Assembly: GCA_031769625.1 (NCBI GenBank)
Contig: JAUIMM010002544.1
Location: forward strand, 1 to 64,000
Reading direction: 5' to 3'
From: Taudactylus pleione
Taxonomy: Eukaryota > Chordata > Amphibia > Anura > Myobatrachidae
DNA length: 64,000 nt
In this document: piece after piece, positions 13,801 to 26,200 of the stretch
Layout of the letters: each line of letters opens with the position of its first letter
Numbering within the stretch: position 1 is the first letter of the stretch
Translations under genes and position numbers: made by a program
Notes under the pieces: generated by a model
What the model was told of the DNA's origin: nothing
The model's input: the letters and a program-made list of their open reading frames with translations, nothing else
Databases searched by the model: none

Positions 13801-15824
13801 ACTGGATGTGTTGAAGACCAAGACCCACAAATGTGATGTGAAATGGTTTTTCTCTCATGTTGTGTTTAAGAGAAAACAGCAAATGCACGTTTTAGGCCAA
13901 AATGCATTGAAAGCAATGGAAATAACAAAAGTGCATACTTTGTGTTATCTCCTCTTGTAGCAAACACAGACAGCTCAAAATTTCACCGGATCTGTTGAAG
14001 ACCAAGACCCACAAATGTGATGTGAAATGGTTTTTCTCCCATGTTGCGTTTAAGAGAAAACTGCAAATGCACGTTTTAGGCCAAAATGCATTGAAAGCAA
14101 TGGAAATAACAAAAGCGCATACTTTGTGTTATCTCCTCTTGTAGCAAACACAGACAGCTCAAAATTTCACCAGATCTGTTGAAGACCAAGACCCACAAAT
14201 GTGATGTGAAATGGTTTTTCTCCCATGTTGCGTTTAAGAGAAAACTGCAAATGCACGTTTTAGGCCAAAATGCATTGAAAGCAATGGAAACAACAAAAGC
14301 GCATACTTTGTGTTATCTCCTCTTGTAGCAAACACAGACAGCTCAAAATTTCACCAGATCTGTTGAAGACCAAGACCCACAAATGTGATGTGAAATGGTT
14401 TTACTCCCATGTTGCGTTTAAGAGAAAACAGCAAATGAACGTTTTAGGCCAAAATGCATTGAAAACAATGGAAACAACAAAAGCGCATACTTTGTGTTAT
14501 CTCCTCTTGTAGCAAACACAGACAGCTCAAAATTTCACTGGATGTGTTGAAGACCAAGACCCACAAATGTGATGTGAAATGGTTTTTCTCTCATGTTGTG
14601 TTTAAGAGAAAACAGCAAATGCACGTTTTAGGCCAAAATGCATTGAAAGCAATGGAAATAACAAAAGCGCATACTTTGTGTTATCTCCTCTTGTAGCAAA
14701 CATAGACAGCTCAAAATTTCACTGGATCTGTTGAAGACCAAGACCCACAAATGTGATGTGAAATGGTTTTTCTCCCATGTTGCGTTTAAGAGAAAACTGC
14801 AAATGCACGTTTTAGGCCAAAATGCATTGAAAGCAATGGAAACAACAAAAGCGCATACTTTGTGTTATCTCCTCTTGTAGCAAACACAGACAGCTCAAAA
14901 TTTCACCAGATCTGTTGAAGACCAAGACCCACAAATGTGATGTGAAATGGTTTTACTCCCATGTTGCGTTTAAGAGAAAACAGCAAATGAACGTTTTAGG
15001 CCAAAATGCTTTGAAAACAATGGAAACAACAAAAGCGCATACTTTGTGTTATCTCCTCTTGTAGCAAACACAGACAGCTCAAAATTTCACTGGATGTGTT
15101 GAAGACCAAGACCCACAAATGTGATGTGAAATGGTTTTTCTCTCATGTTGTGTTTAAGAGAAAACAGCAAATGCACGTTTTAGGCCAAAATGCATTGAAA
15201 GCAATGGAAATAACAAAAGTGCATACTTTGTGTTATCTCCTCTTGTAGCAAACACAGACAGCTCAAAATTTCACCGGATCTGTTGAAGACCAAGACCCAC
15301 AAATGTGATGTGAAATGGTTTTTCTCCCATGTTGCGTTTAAGAGAAAACTGCAAATGCACGTTTTAGGCCAAAATGCATTGAAAGCAATGGAAATAACAA
15401 AAGCGCATACTTTGTGTTATCTCCTCTTGTAGCAAACACAGACAGCTCAAAATTTCACCAGATCTGTTGAAGACCAAGACCCACAAATGTGATGTGAAAT
15501 GGTTTTTCTCCCATGTTGCGTTTAAGAGAAAACTGCACATGCACGTTTTAGGCCAAAATGCATTGAAAGCAATGGAAACAACAAAAGCGCATACTTTGTG
15601 TTATCTCCTCTTGTAGCAAACACAGACAGCTCAAAATTTCACCAGATCTGTTGAAGACCAAGACCCACAAATGTGATGTGAAATGGTTTTACTCCCATGT
15701 TGCGTTTAAGAGAAAACAGCAAATGAACGTTTTAGGCCAAAATGCATTGAAAACAATGGAAACAACAAAAGCGCATACTTTGTGTTATCTCCTCTTGTAG
15801 CAAACACAGACAGCTCAAAATTTC

Positions 15825-16928
15825 ACTGGATGTGTTGAAGACCAAGACCCACAAATGTGATGTGAAATGGTTTTTCTCTCATGTTGTGTTTAAGAGAAAA
15901 CTGCAAATGGACGTTTTAGGCCAAAATGCATTGAAAGCAATGGAAATAACAAAAGCGCATACTTTGTGTTATCTCCTCTTGTAGCAAACACAGACAGCTC
16001 AAAATTTCACCAGATCTGTTGAAGACCAAGACCCACAAAAGTGATGTAAAATGGTTTTTCTCTCATGTTGTGTTTAAGAGAAAACTGCAAATGCACGTTT
16101 TAGGCCAAAATGCATTGAAAGCAATGGAAATAACAAAAGCGCATACTTTGTGTTATCTCCTCTTGTAGCAAACACAGACAGTTCAAAATTTCACCAGATC
16201 TGTTGAAGACGAAGACCCACAAATGTGATGTGAAATGGTTTTTCTCCCATGTTGCGTTTAAGAGAAAACTGCAAATGCACATTTTAGGCCAAAATGCATT
16301 GAAAGCAATGGAAACAACAAAAGCGCTTACTTTGTGTTATCTCCTCTTGTAGCAAACACAGACAGCTCAAAATTTCACTGGATCTGTTGAAGACCAAGAC
16401 CCACAAATGTGATGTGAAATGGTTTTTCTCTCATGTTGTGTTTAAGAGAAAACTGCAAATGGACGTTTTAGGCCAAAATGCATTGAAAGCAATGGAAATA
16501 ACAAAAGCGCATACTTTGTGTTATCTCCTCTTGTAGCAAACACAGACAGCTCAAAATTTCACCAGATCTGTTGAAGACCAAGACCCACAAAAGTGATGTA
16601 AAATGGTTTTTCTCTCATGTTGTGTTTAAGAGAAAACTGCAAATGCACGTTTTAGGCCAAAATGCATTGAAAGCAATGGAAATAACAAAAGCGCATACTT
16701 TGTGTTATCTCCTCTTGTAGCAAACACAGACAGTTCAAAATTTCACCAGATCTGTTGAAGACGAAGACCCACAAATGTGATGTGAAATGGTTTTTCTCCC
16801 ATGTTGCGTTTAAGAGAAAACTGCAAATGCACATTTTAGGCCAAAATGCATTGAAAGCAATGGAAACAACAAAAGCGCTTACTTTGTGTTATCTCCTCTT
16901 GTAGCAAACACAGACAGCTCAAAATTTC
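15825..16928 (+). repeat. Tandem duplication of a 3-monomer (552 bp) block
   Basis: 15825-16376 is repeated as 16377-16928. Both copies carry, in order, a TGCAAATGGACG monomer, the AAAAGTGATGTAAAATGG monomer (16009 and 16561), and a GAAGACGAAGACC monomer with CTGCAAATGCACATTTT and AAAGCGCTTAC. I noticed one difference, ACTGGATGTG against ACTGGATCTG in the first ten bases. This is the smallest recent multi-monomer duplication seen in the window. Confidence 0.8.
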
Positions 16929-19900
16929 ACCAGATCTGTTGAAGACCAAGACCCACAAATGTGATGTGAAATGGTTTTACTCCCATGTTGCGTTTAAGAG
17001 AAAACAGCAAATGAACGTTTTAGGCCAAAATGCTTTGAAAACAATGGAAACAACAAAAGCGCATACTTTGTGTTATCTCCTCTTGTAGCAAACACAGACA
17101 GCTCAAAATTTCACTGGATGTGTTGAAGACCAAGACCCACAAATGTGATGTGAAATGGTTTTTCTCTCATGTTGTGTTTAAGAGAAAACAGCAAATGCAC
17201 GTTTTAGGCCAAAATGCATTGAAAGCAATGGAAATAACAAAAGTGCATACTTTGTGTTATCTCCTCTTGTAGCAAACACAGACAGCTCAAAATTTCACCG
17301 GATCTGTTGAAGACCAAGACCCACAAATGTGATGTGAAATGGTTTTTCTCCCATGTTGCGTTTAAGAGAAAACTGCAAATGCACGTTTTAGGCCAAAATG
17401 CATTGAAAGCAATGGAAATAACAAAAGCGCATACTTTGTGTTATCTCCTCTTGTAGCAAACACAGACAGCTCAAAATTTCACCAGATCTGTTGAAGACCA
17501 AGACCCACAAATGTGATGTGAAATGGTTTTACTCCCATGTTGCGTTTAAGAGAAAACAGCAAATGAACGTTTTAGGCCAAAATGCATTGAAAACAATGGA
17601 AACAACAAAAGCGCATACTTTGTGTTATCTCCTCTTGTAGCAAACACAGACAGCTCAAAATTTCACTGGATGTGTTGAAGACCAAGACCCACAAATGTGA
17701 TGTGAAATGGTTTTTCTCTCATGTTGTGTTTAAGAGAAAACAGCAAATGCACGTTTTAGGCCAAAATGCATTGAAAGCAATGGAAATAACAAAAGCGCAT
17801 ACTTTGTGTTATCTCCTCTTGTAGCAAACATAGACAGCTCAAAATTTCACTGGATCTGTTGAAGACCAAGACCCACAAATGTGATGTGAAATGGTTTTTC
17901 TCCCATGTTGCGTTTAAGAGAAAACTGCAAATGCACGTTTTAGGCCAAAATGCATTGAAAGCAATGGAAATAACAAAAGCGCATACTTTGTGTTATCTCC
18001 TCTTGTAGCAAACACAGACAGCTCAAAATTTCACCGGATCTGTTGAAGACCAAGACCCACAAATGTGATGTGAAATGGTTTTTCTCCCATGTTGCGTTTA
18101 AGAGAAAACTGCAAATGCACGTTTTAGGCCAAAATGCATTGAAAGCAATGGAAATAACAAAAGCGCATACTTTGTGTTATCTCCTCTTGTAGCAAACACA
18201 GACAGCTCAAAATTTCACCGGATCTGTTGAAGACCAAGACACACAAATGTAATGTGAAATGGTTTTTCTCCCATGTTGCGTTTAAGAGAAAACAGCAGTT
18301 GCTCGTTTTAGGCCAAAATGCATTGAAAGCAATGGAAACAGCAAAAGCGTGTACTTTGTGTTATCTCCTCTTGTAGCAAACACAGACAGCTCAAAATTTC
18401 ACTGGATGTGTTGAAGACCAAGACCCACAAATGTGATGTGAAATGGTTTTTCTCTCATGTTGTGTTTAAGAGAAAGCTGCAAATGCACGTTTTAGGCAAA
18501 AATGCATTGAAAGCAATGGAAACAACAAAAGCACGTACTTTGTGTTATCTCCTCTTGTAGCAAACACAGACAGCTCAAAATTTCACTGGATCTGTTGAAG
18601 ACCAAGACCCACAAATGTGATGTGAAATGGTTTTTCTCTCATGTTGTGTTTAAGAGAAAACTGCAAATGGACGTTTTAGACCAAAATGCATTGAAAGCAA
18701 TGGAAATAACAAAAGCGCATACTTTGTGTTATCTCCTCTTGTAGCAAACACAGACAGCTCAAAATTTCACCAGATCTGTTGAAGACCAAGACCCACAAAA
18801 GTGATGTAAAATGGTTTTTCTCTCATGTTGTGTTTAAGAGAAAACTGCAAATGCACGTTTTAGGCCAAAATGCATTGAAAGCAATGGAAATAACAAAAGC
18901 GCATACTTTGTGTTATCTCCTCTTGTAGCAAACACAGACAGCTCAAAATTTCACCAGATCTGTTGAAGACCAAGACCCACAAATGTGATGTGAAATGGTT
19001 TTACTCCCATGTTGCGTTTAAGAGAAAACTGCAAATGCACGTTTTAGGCCAAAATGCATTGAAAGCAATGGAAACAACAAAAGCGCATACTTTGTGTTAT
19101 CTCCTCTTGTAGCAAACACAGACAGCTCAAAATTTCACCAGATCTGTTGAAGACCAAGACCCACAAATGTGATGTGAAATGGTTTTTCTCTCATGTTGTG
19201 TTTAAGAGAAAACTGCAAATGCACGTTTTAGGCCAAAATGCATTGAAAGCAATGGAAATAACAAAAGCGCATACTTTGTGTTATCTCCTCTTGTAGCAAA
19301 CACAGACAGCTCAAAATTTCACCGGATCTGTTGAAGACCAAGACCCACAAATGTGATGTGAAATGGGTTTTCTCCCATGTTGCGTTTAAGAGAAAAGAGC
19401 AAATAAACGTTTTAGGCCAGAATGCATTGAAAACAATGGAAACAACAAAAGCGCATACTTTGTGTTATCTCCTCTTGTAGCAAACACAGACAGCTCAAAA
19501 TTTCACTGGATGTGTTGAAGACCAAGACCCACAAATGTGATGTGAAATGGTTTTTCTCTCATGTTGTGTTTAAGAGAAAACTGCAAATGCACGTTTTAGG
19601 CAAAAATGCATTGAAAGCAATGGAAACAACAAAAGCACGTACTTTGTGTTATCTCCTCTTGTAGCAAACACAGACAGCTCAAAATTTCACTGGATCTGTT
19701 GAAGACCAAGACCCACAAATGTGATGTGAAATGGTTTTTCTCTCATGTTGTGTTTAAGAGAAAACTGCAAATGGACGTTTTAGGCCAAAATGCATTGAAA
19801 GCAATGGAAATAACAAAAGCGCATACTTTGTGTTATCTCCTCTTGTAGCAAACACAGACAGCTCAAAATTTCACCAGATCTGTTGAAGACCAAGACCCAC

Positions 19901-20056
19901 AAAAGTGATGTAAAATGGTTTTTCTCTCATGTTGTGTTTAAGAGAAAACTGCAAATGCACGTTTTAGGCCAAAATGCATTGAAAGCAATGGAAATAACAA
20001 AAGCGCATACTTTGTGTTATCTCCTCTTGTAGCAAACACAGACAGTTCAAAATTTC

Positions 20057-20225
20057 ACCAGATCTGTTGAAGACGAAGACCCACAAATGTGATGTGAAAT
20101 GTGCGTTTAAGAGAAAACTGCAAATGCATGTTTTAGGCCAAAATGCATTGAAAGCAATGGAAACAACAAAAGCGCATACTTTGTGTTATCTCCTCTTGTA
20201 GCAAACACAGACAGCTCAAAATTTC
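20057..20225 (+). repeat. Satellite monomer with 15-bp deletion (169 bp)
   Basis: The only length change in the first 28.5 kb. GTGAAATG joins directly to TGCGTTTAAG, removing 15 bases of the T-rich/CTCCC segment (monomer bases about 45-60). ATG occurs at both ends of the lost segment, so slippage or microhomology-mediated loss is plausible. The monomers on both sides keep full length. Confidence 0.88.
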
Positions 20226-23200
20226 ACCAGATCTGTTGAAGACCAAGACCCACAAATGTGATGTGAAATGGTTTTACTCCCATGTTGCGTTTAAGAGAAA
20301 ACAGCAAATGAACGTTTTAGGCCAAAATGCTTTGAAAACAATGGAAACAACAAAAGCGCATACTTTGTGTTATCTCCTCTTGTAGCAAACACAGACAGCT
20401 CAAAATTTCACTGGATGTGTTGAAGACCAAGACCCACAAATGTGATGTGAAATGGTTTTTCTCTCATGTTGTGTTTAAGAGAAAACAGCAAATGCACGTT
20501 TTAGGCCAAAATGCATTGAAAGCAATGGAAATAACAAAAGCGCATACTTTGTGTTATCTCCTCTTGTAGCAAACACAGACAGCTCAAAATTTCACTGGAT
20601 CTGTTGAAGACCAAGACCCACAAATGTGATGTGAAATGGTTTTTCTCCCATGTTGCGTTTAAGAGAAAACTGCAAATGCACGTTTTAGGCCAAAATGCAT
20701 TGAAAGCAATGGAAATAACAAAAGCGCATACTTTGTGTTATCTCCTCTTGTAGCAAACACAGACAGCTCAAAATTTCACCGGATCTGTTGAAGACCAAGA
20801 CCCACAAATGTGATGTGAAATGGTTTTTCTCCCATGTTGCGTTTAAGAGAAAACTGCAAATGCACGTTTTAGGCCAAAATGCATTGAAAGCAATGGAAAT
20901 AACAAAAGCGCATACATTGTGTTATCTCCTCTTGTAGCAAACACAGACAGCTCAAAATTTCACCAGATCTGTTGAAGACCAAGACCCACAAATGTGATGT
21001 GAAATGGTTTTTCTCCCATGTTGCGTTTAAGAGAAAACTGCAAATGCACGTTTTAGGCCAAAATGCATTGAAAGCAATGGAAACAACAAAAGCGCATACT
21101 TTGTGTTATCTCCTCTTGTAGCAAACACAGACAGCTCAAAATTTCACCAGATCTGTTGAAGACCAAGACCCACAAATGTGATGTGAAATGGTTTTACTCC
21201 CATGTTGCGTTTAAGAGAAAACAGCAAATGAACGTTTTAGGCAAAAATGCATTGAAAACAATGGAAACAACAAAAGCGCATACTTTGTGTTATCTCCTCT
21301 TGTAGCAAACACAGACAGCTCAAAATTTCACAGGATGTGTTGAAGACCAAGACCCACAAATGTGATGTGAAATGGTTTTTCTCTCATGTTGTGTTTAAGA
21401 GAAAACAGCAAATGCACGTTTTAGGCCAAAATGCATTGAAAGCAATGGAAATAACAAAAGCGCATACTTTGTGTTATCTCCTCTTGTAGCAAACACAGAC
21501 AGCTCAAAATTTCACTGGATCTGTTGAAGACCAAGACCCACAAATGTGATGTGAAATGGTTTTTCTCCCATGTTGCGTTTAAGAGAAAACTGCAAATGCA
21601 CGTTTTAGGCCAAAATGCATTGAAAGCAATGGAAATAACAAAAGCGCATACTTTGTGTTATCTCCTCTTGTAGCAAACACAGACAGCTCAAAATTTCACC
21701 GGATCTGTTGAAGACCAAGACCCACAAATGTGATGTGAAATGGTTTTTCTCCCATGTTGCGTTTAAGAGAAAACTGCAAATGCACGTTTTAGGCCAAAAT
21801 GCATTGAAAGCAATGGAAATAACAAAAGCGCATACTTTGTGTTATCTCCTCTTGTAGCAAACACAGACAGCTCAAAATTTCACCGGATCTGTTGAAGACC
21901 AAGACCCACAAATGTGATGTGAAATGGTTTTTCTCCCATGTTGCGTTTAAGAGAAAACTGCAAATGCACGTTTTAGGCCAAAATGCATTGAAAGCAATGG
22001 AAATAACAAAAGCGCATACTTTGTGTTATCTCCTCTTGTAGTAAACACAGACAGCTCAAAATTTCACCGGATCTGTTGAAGACCAAAACACACAAATGTG
22101 ATGTGAAATGGTTTTTCTCCCATGTTGCGTTTAAGAGAAAACAGCAGTTGCTCGTTTTAGGCCAAAATGCATTGAAAGCAATGGAAACAGCAAAAGCGCG
22201 TACTTTGTGTTATCTCCTCTTGTAGCAAACACAGACAGCTCAAAATTTCACTGGATGTGTTGAAGACCAAGACCCACAAATGTGATGTGAAATGGTTTTT
22301 CTCTCATGTTGTGTTTAAGAGAAAACTGCAAATGGACGTTTTAGGCCAAAATGCATTGAAAGCAATGGAAATAACAAAAGCGCATACTTTGTGTTATCTC
22401 CTCTTGTAGCAAACACAGACAGCTCAAAATTTCACCAGATCTGTTGAAGACCAAGACCCACAAATGTGATGTGAAATGGTTTTACTCCCATGTTGCGTTT
22501 AAGAGAAAACAGCAAATGAACGTTTTAGGCCAAAATGCATTGAAAACAATGGAAACAACAAAAGCGCATACTTTGTGTTATCTCCTCTTGTAGCAAACAC
22601 AGACAGTTCAAAATTTCACCAGATCTGTTGAAGACCAAGACCCACAAATGTGATGTGAAATGGTTTTTCTCCCATGTTGCGTTTAAGAGAAAACTGCAAA
22701 TGCACGTTTTAGGCCAAAATGCATTGAAAGCAATGGAAACAACAAAAGCGCATACTTTGTGTTATCTCCTCTTGTAGCAAACACAGACAGCTCAAAATTT
22801 CACCAGATCTGTTGAAGACCAAGACCCACAAATGTGATGTGAAATGGTTTTACTCCCATGTTGCGTTTAAGAGAAAACAGCAAATGAACGTTTTAGGCCA
22901 AAATGCATTGAAAACAATGGAAACAACAAAAGCGCATACTTTGTGTTATCTCCTCTTGTAGCAAACACAGACAGCTCAAAATTTCACTGGATGTGTTGAA
23001 GACCAAGACCCACAAATGTGATGTGAAATGGTTTTTCTCTCATGTTCTGTTTAAGAGAAAACAGCAAATGCACTTTTTAGGCCAAAATGCATTGAAAGCA
23101 ATGGAAATAACAAAAGCGCTTACTTTGTGTTATCTCCTCTTGTAGCAAACACAGACAGCTCAAAATTTCACTGGATCTGTTGAAGACCAAGACCCACAAA

Positions 23201-26200
23201 TGTGATGTGAAATGGTTTTTCTCCCATGTTGCGTTTAAGAGAAAACTGCAAATGCACGTTTTAGGCCAAAATGCATTGAAAGCAATGGAAATAACAAAAG
23301 CGCATACTTTGTGTTATCTCCTCTTGTAGCAAACACAGACAGCTCAAAATTTCACCGGATTTGTTGAAGACCAAGACCCACAAATGTGATGTGAAATGGT
23401 TTTTCTCCCATGTTGCGTTTAAGAGAAAACTGCAAATGCACGTTTTAGGCCAAAATGCATTGAAAGCAATGGAAATAACAAAAGCGCATACTTTGTGTTA
23501 TCTCCTCTTGTAGCAAACACAGACAGCTCAAAATTTCACCGGATCTGTTGAAGACCAAGACACACAAATGTGATGTGAAATGGTTTTTCTCCCATGTTGC
23601 GTTTAAGAGAAAACAGCAGTTGCTCGTTTTAGGCCAAAATGCATTGAAAGCAATGGAAACAGCAAAAGCGCGTACTTTGTGTTATCTCCTCTTGTAGCAA
23701 ACACAGACAGCTCAAAATTTCACTGGATGTGTTGAAGACCAAGACCCACAAATGTGATGTGAAATGGTTTTTCTCTCATGTTGTGTTTAAGAGAAAACTG
23801 CAAATGGACGTTTTAGGCCAAAATGCATTGAAAGCAATGGAAATAACAAAAGCGCATACTTTGTGTTATCTCCTCTTGTAGCAAACACAGACAGCTCAAA
23901 ATTTCACTGGATGTGTTAAAGACCAAGACCCACAAATGTGATGTGAAATGGTTTTTCTCTCATGTTGTGTTTAAGAGAAAACTGCAAATGGACGTTATAG
24001 GCCAAAATGCACTGAAAGCAATGGAAATAACAAAAGCGCATACTTTGTGTTATCTCCTCTTGTAGCAAACACAGACAGCTCAAAATTTCACCGGATCTGT
24101 TGAAGACCAAAACACACAAATGTGATGTGAAATGGTTTTTCTCCCATGTTGCGTTTAAGAGAAAACAGCAGTTGCTCGTTTTAGGCCAAAATGCATTGAA
24201 AGCAATGGAAACAGCAAAAGCGCGTACTTTGTGTTATCTCCTCTTGTAGCAAACACAGACAGCTCAAAATTTCACTGGATGTGTTGAAGACCAACACCCA
24301 CAAATGTGATGTGAAATGGTTTTTCTCTCATGTTGTGTTTAAGAGAAAACTGCAAATGGACGTTTTAGGCCAAAATGCATTGAAAGCAATGGAAATAACA
24401 AAAGCGCATACTTTGTGTTATCTCCTCTTGTAGCAAACACAGACAGCTCAAAATTTCACCAGATCTGTTGAAGACCAAGACCCACAAATGTGATGTGAAA
24501 TGGTTTTACTCCCATGTTGCGTTTAAGAGAAAACAGCAAATGAACGTTTTAGGCCAAAATGCATTGAAAACAATGGAAACAACAAAAGCGCATACTTTGT
24601 GTTATCTCCTCTTGTAGCAAACACAGACAGCTCAAAATTTCACCAGATCTGTTGAAGACCAAGACCCACAAATGTGATGTGAAATGGTTTTTCTCCCATG
24701 TTGCGTTTAAGAGAAAACTGCAAATGCACGTTTTAGGCCAAAATGCATTGAAAGCAATGGAAACAACAAAAGCGCATACTTTGTGTTATCTCCTCTTGTA
24801 GCAAACACAGACAGCTCAAAATTTCACCAGATCTGTTGAAGACCAAGACCCACAAATGTGATGTGAAATGGTTTTACTCCCATGTTGCGTTTAAGAGAAA
24901 ACAGCAGTTGCTCGTTTTAGGCCAAAATGCATTGAAAGCAATGGAAACAGCAAAAGCGCGTACTTTGTGTTATCTCCTCTTGTAGCAAACACAGACATCT
25001 CAAAATTTCACTGGATGTGTTGAAGACCAAGACCCACAAATGTGATGTGAAATGGTTTTTCTCTCATGTTGTGTTTAAGAGAAAACTGCAAATGGACGTT
25101 TTAGGCCAAAATGCATTGAAAGCAATGGAAATAACAAAAGCGCATACTTTGTGTTATCTCCTCTTGTAGCAAACACAGACAGCTCAAAATTTCACTGGAT
25201 GTGTTAAAGACCAAGACCCACAAATGTGATGTGAAATGGTTTTTCTCTCATGTTGTGTTTAAGAGAAAACTGCAAATGGACGTTTTAGGCCAAAATGCAT
25301 TGAAAGCAATGGAAATAACAAAAGCGCATACTTTGTGTTATCTCCTCTTGTAGCAAACACAGACAGCTCAAAATTTCACCAGATCTGTTGAAGACCAAGA
25401 CCCACAAATGTGATGTGAAATGGTTTTTCTCTCATGTTGTGTTTAAGAGAAAACTGCAAATGCACGTTTTAGGCCAAAATGCATTGAAAGCAATGGAAAT
25501 AACAAAAGCGCATACTTTGTGTTATCTCCTCTTGTAGCAAACACAGACAGCTCCAAATTTCACCGGATCTGTTGAAGACCAAGACCCACAAATGTGATGT
25601 GAAATGGGTTTTCTCCCATGTTGCGTTTAAGAGAAAAGAGCAAATAAACGTTTTAGGCCAAAATGCATTGAAAACAATGGAGACAACAAAAGCGCATACT
25701 TTGTGTTATCTCCTCTTGTAGCAAACACAGACAGCTCAAAATTTCACTGGATGTGTTGAAGACCAAGACCCACAAATGTGATGTGAAATGGTTTTTCTCT
25801 CATGTTGTGTTTAAGAGAAAACTGCAAATGCACGTTTTAGGCCAAAATGTATTGAAAGCAATGGAAATAACAAAAGCGCATACTTTGTGTTATCTCCTCT
25901 TGTAGCAAACACAGACAGCTCAAAATTTCACTGGATCTGTTGAAGACCAAGACCCACAAATGTGATGTGAAATGGTTTTTCTCCCATGTTGCGTTTAAGA
26001 GAAAACTGCAAATGCACGTTTTAGGCCAAAATGCATTGAAAGCAATGGAAATAACAAAAGCGCATACTTTGTGTTATCTCCTCTTGTAGCAAACACAGAC
26101 AGCTCAAAATTTCACCGGATCTGTTGAAGACCAAGACCCACAAATGTGATGTGAAATGGTTTTTCTCCCATGTTGCGTTTAAGAGAAAACTGCAAATGCA

